Shown here piece by piece: positions 54,001 to 64,000 of a DNA stretch of 64,000 nt (position 1 is its first letter; each line of letters starts with the position of its first letter). Origin of the DNA: Antedon bifida (Eukaryota; Echinodermata; Crinoidea; Comatulida; Antedonidae). Below the pieces are notes generated by a model. It saw only the letters and a list, made by a program, of their open reading frames with translations, had not been told where the DNA came from and searched no databases. Made by a program: the position numbers and the translations under genes. The stretch spans positions 17,379,001-17,443,000 of the forward strand of contig OY727099.1 in NCBI GenBank assembly GCA_963402885.1, given 5' to 3'.

Positions 54001-54530
54001 ATATGCAAATTAGGGTGAAATTACAGGGTTACCATATCCTAAAAACTACTAATCGTAGAGAGTTCATTTTTGCACAGTCTGGTTCAGAATATATATATTT
54101 ATATTTGCTCTAATGAGACATTTTACATAAAAATGTCCGAAGTTCCAAATTTTGACCCTTGACCCCATTTCTCAATATTTACATAAATATGTGATTAAAA
54201 TGTCTGTAGAGACTTTATTTTGGACTCAATGACTTGGATATTGTTTTTCAATACCCACCATAGAACTGTATTATAATTTCCAAAATCACACCTTCGTCAC
54301 GCACCTCGAAAGTATGCAAATTAGTAGTACAAGTAATATTAAATATGCAAATTAGGGAGTTAAATTACAGCGTTGCCATATTTCAAAAACCGCTAATGCT
54401 AGAGTGTTGATTTTTTTCACTAAAATATTTAAAATGTATATATTTATATTTGCTGTAATGAGACATTTTACAAAAAAATGCCCGGAAGTATGACATTTGA
54501 CCCTCGACCCCATTTCTCAATATTGCATCT
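54001..54530 (+). repeat. 'atgcaaattag' tandem repeat
   Basis: Units of ~340 bases begin atgcaaattagggtgaaatt (54003) and recur at 54343. Each holds ctctaatgagacattttac and tttgacccttgacccc. Confidence 0.65.
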
Positions 54531-55745
54531 ATATATAAATTTACGTAAGGGCAAAATTCGGTAAATTGTGCGTTATTTCTAGAATGTTTACTCGATGGTA
54601 TATAAAGTTGGTTCGTACTTTCGATACTGATTTTAACCACCTGATGTAACCCTGTTTACTAATTAAATTGAGTTTGATAATTAGTTATTGACAATTAAAA
54701 CGAATTTAGGTTCAACGATTTGCCCCAAATAGGGGTGTTTTACGATCGTGGTATACACTGTCTAATGGATGTCCATCTTGAAAAATACCCACAGACAATA
54801 ATACGAGGATGCTTCGCATTTTCCTATCTCCTCCTACGATAATTGTTTTTAATGGCTGAAAACCGGTTGAACAGCTCGAGTACAGCATCATAATGTTGAA
54901 GACAGGCCGATTTTCTTTAAAAAGTACTATTTTGATAGATTTAATATACGTTTAAACAAATGTTTTGATCTGCGATAAATGGAACATTCCAATCTCTGTT
55001 CCACAAGTTTCTATTCCCTCAGGCCTCGTAAAGACAAGTACAGTCATAACAGAAATTCGATCCATTTTTTTTCAATCTGTGCTGCAGAGGTTGGATATAG
55101 GTATTTTTTTAATGGATTATGAGCTAGCCTTTCCAGTCGTCATCTATTATGTACAATCAACTTTATTATTGCAGTTAAGCCACCATCCACACCACCACCC
55201 TCCCCCTCACTGGCATGAGTAGCGTTGTAAAGTCAGTAGAGGACAGGCTTACAGTACGAAGGATCACATGCCCTAAACGCAGAACAACTTTGATGGTTAG
55301 GAACCAACTTAAGTATGAATTGGCTCTCAGAAACAATTGAAAACCATTAGGCCTACTAATTAAGTTGAGTTAGATAATTATCTATTGACGATTAAAGCGA
55401 ATTTACGATTTTCCCCGAATAGAGGTGTTTACTTTATTACTGACAGTTCCTTCTGAACGTTTGTATTAATTAATAATGTAATTTTAAAAAAATATAAACG
55501 TCGTATTAGTGATGTATCGTTACATGTACTGTACTATTTCAATCGACTATGACGGTGACAGTTTCAACAAAGTATTAAATCGCAATGTTTTACTGTGTTT
55601 AGTGTATATTATTTGTAAAACATGAAAACAATTAATATGTCGTTACTAAATGGATAAAGAATACATTAAAAAATTGTTCGTCTTTGCACCCATCCTCTTC
55701 CCCATCCATCAACCATAATGTTACATACAAAATACAAATTCAGTT
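54531..55745 (+). repeat. Uninterrupted copy of the 6.66-8.59-kb repeat
   Basis: Reverse complement of that repeat without its LINE. Landmarks are tttacgtaagggcaaaatt, ggggtgttttacgatcg, tggaacattccaatctct, gacagttccttctgaacg, ttttactgtgtttagtg and tctttgcacccatcctctt. The open frame 54965-55222 is not recognised as a protein. Confidence 0.65.
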
Positions 55746-55960
55746 TGTTACAAAACAATTGGTCTTACTTTGTGACAAGTTTCTCTTTCGGAAGTAATTC
55801 CCAGGGTGCTAATTTTAGTTGAGTACATAATCACCGTGTCTATTTATTCGTTCCTGTAAACGACATGTCGAGTCCTGCATGTACATTTGAAGTCGCCAGT
55901 TTTTTAACGCTGAAATCACTATTATATGTATTCGAGAACCATCTAGTATATATAATGAAA

Positions 55961-57352
55961 ACTAAAATGTCTGTAGAGACTTTGTTTTGCCCTCAAATGA
56001 CTCGGATACAGGATTCTAATAGCCAACATAGAAATGTTTATTAAATCTCAAAATCACACCTGTATCACTCACCTTCAAAGTATGCAAACTATTAGTACAA
56101 GTTACATGAAATATGCAAATTAGGGGGTGAAATTACAGGTTCCTATATGTATCGAAAACCGCTAAGGTAGAGAGTTGATTTTTTTCAAAAAGTTGTTCAG
56201 AATGTACATATTTATATTTTCTCTAATGAAATATTTTACGAAAAAATGACCGGAAATACAACAATTGACCCTTGACCGTATTTATCAATGTTTGCATACA
56301 TAATGCGACTAAAATGTCTGTAGATAATTTTTTTGGACTCAAATGACTCGGATACAGTTTTCCTATCGTCAGCATAGGACCTCTTTGTAATTCCCAAAAT
56401 CACATCTTTGTCACACACCTTGAAAGTATGCAAATTATTAGTACAGGTTACATGAAATATGCAAATTAGGGGTGAAATTACAGTCTTCCCATATCTCGAA
56501 AACCAATAATGCTAGAGAGTTGATTTGAATTCAGAGTTGATTCAGAATGTACATATTTATATTCGCTCTAATGAAACATTTTACGCAAAAATTGTCTTGA
56601 TTGAATTATGACATTTGACCCTCGACCCTATTTCTCAATATTTTCATATAATGCAACTAAAATGTCTGTACAGACTGTTTTGGCCTCAAATGACTCAGAT
56701 ACAGGTTTTTTATAGCCAGCATAGAACTGTTTAGTAATTCTCAAAATCACACCTTTGTTACTTCCCTCGAAAATATGCAAATTAGTAGTACAAGAGATAC
56801 ATAAGGCTGTAATTTGCATATTTCATATAACTTGTACTAATAATTTGCATACTTTCGAGGTGCTTGACTTTTGGAATTACTAAACGGTCCTATACTGGCT
56901 ATATAAAACCTGTATCCAAGTCATTTGAGGCCAAAACAAAGTCTCTACAGACATTTTAGTTGCATTATATGCAAATATTGAGAAATAGGTTCGAGGGTCA
57001 AATGTCATACTTTCGATAATTTCTTTTTTCGATAATGACTCAGATACAGGTTTTCTATAGCCAGCATAGAACTGTTTAGTATTTCTCAAAATCACACCTC
57101 TGTTACTTCGCTTGAAAGTATGCAAATTAGTAGTACAAGAAAGTTGCCATATCTCTCTCTCGGTCATTAGCGTTTTCGAGATACATAAGGCAATTCACTG
57201 TAATCTGCATATTTTATATAGCTTGTACTACTAATTTGCATACTTTCGAGGTGCTTGACTTATACTGGCTATATAAAACCTGTATCCGAGTCATTTGAGG
57301 CCAAAACAAAGTCTGTACATACATTTTAGTTGCATTATATGCAAATATTGAG
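55961..57352. repeat. 'atgcaaattag' repeats in alternating orientation
   Basis: Plus-orientation units (55961-56810) turn at about 56811 into minus-orientation units, switch back near 57010 and again near 57170. This makes large imperfect inverted repeats. Each unit has tatgcaaattattagtac and aaaatgtctgtagagac. Confidence 0.65.
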
Positions 57353-57425
57353 AAATAATAATAATAATATCCTGGATTTATATAGCGCCTAATGTTGTGA
57401 AACCTCTAAGCGCTGTACATAAACT
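57353..57425 (-). mobile_element. SINE 3'-tail fragment
   Basis: tcctggatttatatagcgcc and gttgtgaaacctctaagcgc match the tail of the minus-strand SINE at 8596-8645. The tRNA-derived head is absent. Confidence 0.6.
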
Positions 57426-57560
57426 AATACGAACAAGGCCAACAGCCATTAAGTCGCGTGCTACAATGCATAGTGATACCGGACCGACAGAAAGACCAAC
57501 AGACAGACCGACAGACCGACATAGTGAACTATAGAGTCGCGTCCACGCGACTAAAAAAGA
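57426..57560 (+). repeat. 'agtcgcg' repeat with terminal hairpin
   Basis: Runs from caaggccaacagccattaag through a GACA/GACC microsatellite to gtgaactatagagtcgcg. The end forms the hairpin AGTCGCGT-cc-ACGCGACT (57535-57552). Relatives lie at 47793 and 32262. Confidence 0.65.
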
Positions 57561-57589
57561 GAATTCCAACCATGCCAAAAAAAACACCA

Positions 57590-58245
57590 GCACCAGTTGT
57601 GTCGAGGGTCAAATTTCATACTTCCGCTCAATTTTTTTGTAAAATGTTTCATTGGAGCAAATAGAAATATGTACATTCTGAATACGGCTGTGAAAAAATC
57701 AACTCTCTAGCATTAATCGTTTTCGAGATATGGGAAGACTGTAATTTCACTCCCTTATTTGCATATTTCATGTAATTTGTACTACTAATTAGCATAATTT
57801 TGAGGTGCATGACGAAGGCGTGATTTTGGGAATTACAAAGCGGTCCTATGCTGACTATAGGAAACATGTATCCAAGTTATTTGAGTCCAAAACAAAGTCT
57901 CTACAGACATTTTAGTCGCATTATGTATGCAAACATTGATAAATGGGGTCGAGGGTCAATTGTTGTATTTCCAGTCATTTTTTCGTAAAATGTTTCATTA
58001 GAGTAAATATAAATATGTACATTCTGAACAAGTTATTGAAAAAATCAACTCTCTAGCCTTAGTGGTTTTCGATATATAGGAAACTGTAATTTCACCCTCT
58101 AATTTGCATATTTCATGTAACTTGTACTAATAATTTGCATACTTTGGAGGTGAGTGATACAGGTGTGATTTTGAGATCTACTAAACAGTCCTATGTTGGC
58201 TATTAGAAATCTGTATCGGAGTCATTTCAGAGCAAAACAAAGTCT
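57590..58245 (-). repeat. 'atgcaaattag' repeat, reverse units
   Basis: Two ~340-base units in reverse orientation (gtgtcgagggtcaaatttc, ctctctagcattaatcg, ttgcatatttcatgtaa). The array stops where a LINE is inserted (58246). Confidence 0.65.
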
Positions 58246-58246
58246 C

Positions 58247-59990
58247 TACTCTACTCTAATCTGTTTATTGGTAATTTTGAACATAGTGATGGCTTCATTT
58301 ATATACAAACGTTTCTCAAGATTATCAAAATTAAGGCTGTGCAAGGCTTCACTACTAGAATCACTTCTACTTTTCTTAGTTATTATTTTGCAGCTCTGTT
58401 TTGCATAACTTGAAGTTTGTGACTTTGTAGTTGGTTTGAGCGTCCCCAGACAACATGGCAGTATTCAAAATAGGGAGCAATTAACGATTTGTACATTGTA
58501 CATTGAGTATTTTTTGGTAAAATATAATTTGCTTTTTTGAGGTAGTGAAGTCCTTGCAGTGCCTTACCTTTTACATAGTCAGTATGTTTATTCCAAGAGA
58601 GATTATCATCAATAATCACACCAAGGTGATAACAATGTTTGACACGATTTAGCTTTTGACCATCAATATTTACATTTAAATCATTAATTTTTGAAGTTTT
58701 TTGTGAAGTACTTATAATCATATATTCAGTTTTCTGTACATTTAAACTAAGTTTATTTTTAATGAACTAGTTTTTAATACTATTTAAGTCAACATGTAGA
58801 GCTTCAATTACATCATTAATATGTCAGATGAGTAATGAATAGCTGTATCATCTGCATATATGGAAACGTTACTATTTTGTATATTTTGAGGCAGATCATT
58901 AATATAAAGTAGGAATAGTAATGGGAATAGAATAGACCCCTGTGGAATGCCACAGGTACTTTTACATGTGCTTGACGAGACACCATTTACACTTGTAATA
59001 TGATTTCTATCTAGCAGGTAGTGTTTTATCCAGTTTATTACATTATCTTGGAGATCGAAGGATTTTAGTTTTTTAAGTAGGAGCTCATGGTGTCAAATGC
59101 TTTTTTTAAATCAATCATTGCAATGCCTATATACTTTCCTTTATCAATGGATTCAAGCCACTCTTCAGTTAAATTAAGGAGAGCAAAAGTGGTTGAGCAT
59201 CCTGGTCTAAAACCTGACTGATGTTCATATATCATATCATAGGAATGTAGACAGGAATAAATTTGGTCAAAGACTACTCTTTCAAGAATTTTAGAGAGAA
59301 CAGGCAGAACCGAAATAGGTCTGTAGTTGCTTCTTTCAGTTTTATCACCACCTTTATATATGGAACAGATTTGAGCACTTTTCCATTTGGCAGGGAATGT
59401 TGATGTTGAGAGAGATAAATTTATTAAGTAGGTGAGTGGATACACAATAGAATCTTTTGCTATATTTATTTATAAGGTAGGCTGGAAGCGTATCATTTCC
59501 AGGAACAATGAGTCTTATGTTTTCCAAGATCTTTTTGGGGTTTTTAGTATTAAGTTGATCTGAGAAGTAATCCTGTTTGCATTGTTTAATTTTTGAATTA
59601 ACTAACATTTCTTTTTGTTCGATATTCATCCCATAAAGTGTGCACTGTTCTTCTTTATGGCTTTCCATTTTAATACGTCTCTTTCTTGTATACTTTTTAT
59701 CAAATCCTTTGTTAACCAAGGGCTTTGTTTATGCCTGACTCTTCTTTTTCTTAGGGGTGCATGTTTATTAGCCACTTTTATGAACTTATTTTCAAAATCT
59801 TCAAGGGCCTTATCAATGTTATCATGTTTTGAGATCTCCATCCAATTTACATTTAGCAGATCTAGTTTGAAATTAGTTTCGTCAAGGTTTTTGTAATTTC
59901 TATTTGTTTTATATCTATGGTTATTAACACTTTTCTTTTGTTTACCAATTACAGCATAAATAATAGAATGGTCACTTACAGTTACACTAT
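58247..59990 (-). mobile_element. Decayed LINE, RT part, minus strand
   Basis: Minus-strand pieces in order: connecting region with HKQSPWLTKDLIKSIQERD, GDKTERSNYRPISVLPVLSK (RT 1), ISVLPVLSKILERVVFDQIY, GFRPGCSTTFALLNLTEEWL, MIDLKKAFDTM, a YADDT near 58860, then YHLGVIIDDNLSWNKHTDYV and the C-terminus. Stops and frameshifts interrupt it. The 3' tail is the TAGAG-type run at 58247-58260. Its endonuclease end continues at 62814-63030 beyond a DNA transposon. Confidence 0.8.
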
Positions 59991-60854
59991 TAGTCCGGTG
60001 GCAGGAGGGGGGATATCACCACCCGAAAGGGGACAAATTGCCATCCAACTTTTCTAGACCAGAATTTTCCGTAGATTACGAATATGGAAGCGTTTTCGAG
60101 ATATAAGGGGTCAAAGTTCAAAATTGACCAATATAAAAACATGCTATATCTCTGGAAATTCTGGACGTAGTGAGATAATTTTGGTGTCAAATTGTTCACA
60201 ATGTATATGTTTATATTAGCTCTAACAGAACTTTCTAAAACTAAAACTAAAACTTTGTAAAATTAACCGGAAACCCCATTGTTAGCAATTTTGACCTTTG
60301 ACCTCTTTTTGCTATATCTAAGTAACGGCAGGTCGGAGAGAATTAAAAATAGGAGCAAATTGTTCCCAAGATATACATTGATATTCAGTGTAACAGATGA
60401 TATTGCTTGAAAATGACCGGAAGTGTGGTTATTAACCTTTGACATAATTGAATAAGGTTATAAAAACATAAATTAATAAATATTTGTCGTAAGGAGCCAA
60501 TTTTGGTGTCAAATTGTTCACAATATATATGTTTATACTTGCTATAATGCAACATTTTTTTCAAAAAGTTGAAACACCTATTTTTCTGTAATTCTAACCT
60601 TTTACCTGTTTTTCTCATCTAAATAACGACATGGCATAGAGATTTCTAACGGCAAATTGTTTATAATATATATTTTTATTCAATCTAATAGATTATACTG
60701 TTTGAAAAATACAAGTGTGGTTATTGCTTTGAAATCCTGTACATAAGAGCCTATCAGGGCGGATTTAATTCAAAGAGGTGTGGAAGGGGAATAATACTAT
60801 TACTATACAGTACAATGTCTTTCAGAAATATTTGAGCAATTTCAATCAGGTATC

Positions 60855-61400
60855 CGGCCCTTGGGTTAATTTGGGCAAATCCATAAGTGTTCCTTAAGGA
60901 TCGAGAGTTCACAGGCAGCTTTATTATATGGGCCGCGCCTGTATATATGAACTCACAGTGTCACCCCTTACATTTCCATTATGGGGCCTAATGTCCATCC
61001 ATGGAGAACGACCGGCCTTGGGTTAATTTGGGCAAATCCATAAATGTTCCTTATGGATGATCGAGGGTGCACAGGGATATTTATTATATTTCTATAAACC
61101 CACATTTTCACCCCACATACATTATTTCCAATATAGGGTCTCTTGTAGACCCACATAGAGAACCCCGAAAGGTCCATGAAGGATCGGCCCTTGGGTTCAT
61201 TTGGGCAAATCCATAAATGTTATTTAAAGATTGAGGGTGCACATTTAGTTTTATTCCATAGTTCATCTATGAACTATTTACCCCATATTAATTTCTAATA
61301 CAGGGCCTTATGTAGCACACCACATAGAGATCCCAAAAGGGTCCTTAGAGGGTTCATTCGGACAAATCCATATGGGTTATTTTAGAATCCTTTGTGTACA
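60855..61400 (+). repeat. ~157-172-bp tandem array inside the transposon
   Basis: Four units share ggttaatttgggcaaatcca and rggatcgagggtgcaca. Starts are about 60855, 61013 and 61185, and the fourth is shorter (aligned at 61350). Confidence 0.75.
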
Positions 61401-61639
61401 GGAAACTCTTTCCTGTATGGGCCAAACTATCTGTGGCTATATAAAAATTGTGGTCTGTCTGTGTAGTGAGTTGTGGATTGAGTTTGGCCACCTGGATCTG
61501 CCTATGCCCTATCCTGTACGAATTGGTATTCTCTGGTTCTGATGAATAGTAGTTTATTTTCCAAAAACGAATATTGTAGCCCTAATAAATGCAACTGTAT
61601 AGTGGCAAATCATTGAAGGTCAGCGCAACATTTTAACAT

Positions 61640-62700
61640 CATAACATTTTAATCGTCATAATATTAATTTTATTATTTATTTTGCAGTATTATATTTAAT
61701 ACATTTAAAATAATGCGCACTAGAAAAAATATAAAAATACCATAACTTCACTGATAAATATAACATGATTACATCGATCTCATAGTTTGAATAACTTTGC
61801 ATTATTTAGTATATCATTTGTTCAAAAGTTGACCTTTGACCTATGTCAACTTGTGTAATGATAAATGTGCTCTTTTGATTGTGTAAGATTGATAGATGTC
61901 TTAACAGAATGATAAAACATAACATTTTGTCTTAAATGTTAGTTTTTATTTGGTTTTAAATGCAAATTGTGTGATTGGTCAATATTGACATTTGACCTTT
62001 AATTGCAAAGTATTTGTTTTATAAGGCGACTGAATAACACCATACAATACCTATAACCATACAAATGTATTAAAAGACCAAATTGAACTTTAATAAATTG
62101 GTTATAATACATGTATATAATACATTGTTATAATTGGTCAATTTTGAACTTCCTATTCGCTTCCTATCCTGATCGAAGTCTGATTTGATTAAATACAGTA
62201 TTATAATTATATTAATCAAAATTATAATGAAATAACATAACTTTACTAATCAAATAATTTGATTACTTGTAAAACCATCAATATCATAGTTTGGACAACT
62301 TTGCATTTATTTGTTAACTAATACGCGTATTAAAATGTTGACCTTTGACCTTATGTCAACTGATGAAATTGACCTTATGTCAACTGATGAAATGATGTAT
62401 TCGCTCTTTTACATTGCGTATGATTGATTAACAGGATGAGAAAACATCCAATTTTTATTAAATATTAGTTTTTATTTGGTTTTATAGGTACGTTCTATGA
62501 TTGGTCAATATTGACATTTGACCCCTAATCACAAAGGATTTTTTTTTCATAAGGTGATTGAATAGACACTTATAATAATAAAAATGTAATAAAAGACCAA
62601 ATTGTGCTTCAATAAATTTGTTATAATACATATACATAATAAATTGTTGTAATTTGTCAATTTTGAACTTTGACCCCTTATATCTCGAAAACGCTTCCTA
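61640..62700 (+). repeat. ~540-bp tandem duplication inside the transposon
   Basis: 61640-62172 and 62173-62700 repeat the same order (aaataacataactt, tgtgctcttttgattg type, gtttttatttggtttta, cgcttcctatcctgatcga). DR1 sites at 61830-61842 and 62339-62351 are in equivalent places. Confidence 0.65.
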
Positions 62701-62813
62701 TCCTGATCGATTACCTTCCATATTCGTAATCTACGGAAAATTCTAGTCTAGAAAAGTTGGATAGCAATTTGTCCCTTTTCGGGTGGTGATTCCCACCTCT
62801 TGCCACCGGACTA

Positions 62814-63030
62814 TATGTAATACACCAGCATTTCTTACTTTTTCTGTATTAGAGACATATATGTGATCTATCAAAGTGGATGTACTGCTTGTAATTCGTG
62901 TAGATTAAGTAATTATCATTTTTAAATGGTGATTTGTAGTTATCTCATTTAATCTATTTGTGTAACATGAAGGAGTGCTTGCGTTAATATCACAATTCAA
63001 ATCACCAATTACAATTAGTTTCATTGTAAC
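62814..63030 (-). mobile_element. LINE continuation: endonuclease end
   Basis: On the minus strand LIVIGDLNCDINAS and STLIDHIYVSNTEKV are the D-N and D-H motifs of an APE-type endonuclease. They lead into RNAGVLH, which continues across the transposon into SVTVSDHS at 59990. The 5' part beyond 63030 is missing. Confidence 0.75.
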
Positions 63031-63412
63031 AGAGACTTATCCTACTGTAGGTTCTAGACTGGTTTCCCTCTGGACATTTGACCCCGGCGGAAAACCCATG
63101 TCTGGGTAATTTTTAGTAGGAATCTCTGTTTTCATAATTTCACAGAAACAGAGAAACACTACCCTCTTGAACATAATATTGTGAACTTTTGGTGGGGGAG
63201 GGGTCTCTATTTTCAAAAACCCAAAACCAGAGACCCTGTATAGAATACAAAATTGAGAAGATTTTTGAGTAGAGATCATATTTAATGAGGGTGATCCATC
63301 AAATGAGAGTAAATCATCTTGCCTAATGATGCAATTAGTATGGTACAGATAACGTCGAATCCATGCCTATCACATGCTAGTCCGATATTATCATTACCAT
63401 CACTCTCCGGTA

Positions 63413-63531
63413 TATACAGCACCCGTCGCTATTTCTAGACGGTCTCCCATCCAGAACGCGACCGGGCCAAACGTTGCTTAACTTCGGTAATCTGACGAGA
63501 GAACCGGTGTTTGAACGCAGTATGGCCGTAA
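63413..63531 (-). rRNA. 5S rRNA-like sequence, probably pseudogene or SINE head
   Basis: The minus strand begins tacggccatactgcg, continues accggttctctcgtcagatt and accgaagttaagcaacg, then ctggatgggagaccgtc, and ends gacgggtgctgta. This matches 5S rRNA along its full ~118 bases, including the internal promoter boxes. It differs from typical animal 5S at many sites, and no T-run terminator follows. So a 5S pseudogene or a 5S-derived (SINE3-type) element is more likely than a working gene. Confidence 0.7.
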
Positions 63532-63765
63532 AAGTTTTCAATAATTGTGTTAGGTTGGTCCCCCTGTTTTCAAGGACTCTCAAAACCCCTACTGTGTTTT
63601 ACGACAAAACACCAAAAATTTTAAAACTTCATATTGTAAACTTTTAGAGGCAGTCTCCAATTTCGAAAACCGCACAACAGAGACCCAGTATGAATAGTGA
63701 TCAATAATGAATTAGTGAGGATCTTCGTTTTCAAGAAGTCCTGACAATAGCGACCCCTCTATTAA

Positions 63766-63926
63766 GTTCTGTCTACACTATCAAACGTGACATGTGACAA
63801 CAAATGTGATGTGCCCATATATGGACATGATGTTGCCGTACCACTACCTTAATTAAGCATATCACTACCATATTTGGGCACATCACATTTTTTTGTCACA
63901 TACAGTTTGATAGTGTAGACAGAGCT
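63766..63926. mobile_element. ~160-bp MITE
   Basis: The left end agttctgtctacactatc and the right end, reversed, agctctgtctacactatc are inverted repeats that extend ~50 bases through aaatgtgatgtgccc. Non-coding. Confidence 0.65.
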
Positions 63927-64000
63927 AGCTTAAAACAATATTGACAATTTCTAGTAAATTGCCTCTGTATTTTTAAAGATTTCTCGAAAATAGAGACCAC

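Larger units (their letters stand above)
59991..62813. mobile_element. 2.8-kb TIR transposon inside the LINE
   Basis: Both ends begin TAGTCCGGTGGCA and stay ~90% alike, inverted, for about 150 bases (59991-60130, 62670-62813). TAT flanks each side (59988-59990, 62814-62816). Removing the element and one TAT restores the LINE frame ..GVLHSVTVSDHS. The interior holds DR1 repeats, a ~160-bp tandem array and a ~540-bp tandem duplication, with no transposase frame. Relics occur at 2.9-4.3, 5.6-6.3 and 12.6-13.4 kb. Superfamily is undecided. Confidence 0.8.
63031..64000 (+). repeat. 'cagagaccc' repeat region
   Basis: Irregular copies of 'gtctctattttcaaaaaccc.. cagagaccctgtatag' recur at 63050-63260, 63560-63700 and 63940-64000. 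A 5S-derived segment and a MITE are embedded. Confidence 0.5.

Noticed and set aside
54965-55222. 85-codon frame with a His/Pro-rich end
   Set aside because: It lies in a dispersed repeat whose other copy does not keep the frame. The His/Pro end is a low-complexity cacc run.
63037-63279. 80-codon minus-strand frame
   Set aside because: It is within the 'cagagaccc' repeat area and its composition follows the repeat. No homology recognised.

Overview
The window is an AT-rich animal nuclear sequence. It holds two spliced protein genes in a dense bed of mobile elements. The kind of organism is suggested by GT-AG introns of up to 8 kb, a recognisable animal mitochondrial ribosomal protein gene (MRPS31), jockey/CR1-type LINEs, tRNA-derived SINEs and Helentron-, hAT- and Harbinger-like elements. 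The 8-mer TAGGCCTA is strongly over-represented. Together these suggest a marine invertebrate; an echinoderm or related deuterostome is my guess, not something shown here. There is no bacterial or organellar signature.

Layout. 1.2-13.6 kb: a plus-strand class II aldolase/adducin-fold gene in four exons, with a likely mitochondrial presequence. Its introns carry decayed transposons, SINEs and LINE relics. 13.6-31.6 kb: no intact host gene is seen. This part has several miniature inverted-repeat elements (MITEs), two foldback elements with minisatellite cores, a broken coding relic (19.9 kb), a LINE with an open reverse transcriptase frame (26.6 kb), a decayed Ty3/gypsy gag relic and a separate LTR. 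31.7-44.8 kb: a minus-strand MRPS31 gene. Five coding exons are placed and the first exon was not found. Its largest intron holds a broken plus-strand nuclease-like gene, a hAT-type element with a perfect 8-bp target duplication, and a Helentron-like fragment that ends a few bases from a splice donor. 45-64 kb: repeats only. These include a second full Helentron-like copy, a 1.8-kb LINE with an open reverse transcriptase frame, a TTAA-flanked MITE, inverted arrays of an older repeat, a LINE split by a 2.8-kb TIR transposon whose removal restores the LINE reading frame, and a 5S rRNA-derived segment.

The two genes are not functionally linked by anything in the sequence beyond probable mitochondrial location of both products. 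Most of the interest is in the repeats. Several unrelated families carry perfect copies of the nuclear-receptor DR1 site AGGTCAAAGGTCA (at least 12), and element ends repeatedly lie at or very near exon borders. No CRISPR array, operon or complete tRNA gene was found. All functional calls rest on reading the translated sequence and on memory of protein families. No database search was run.
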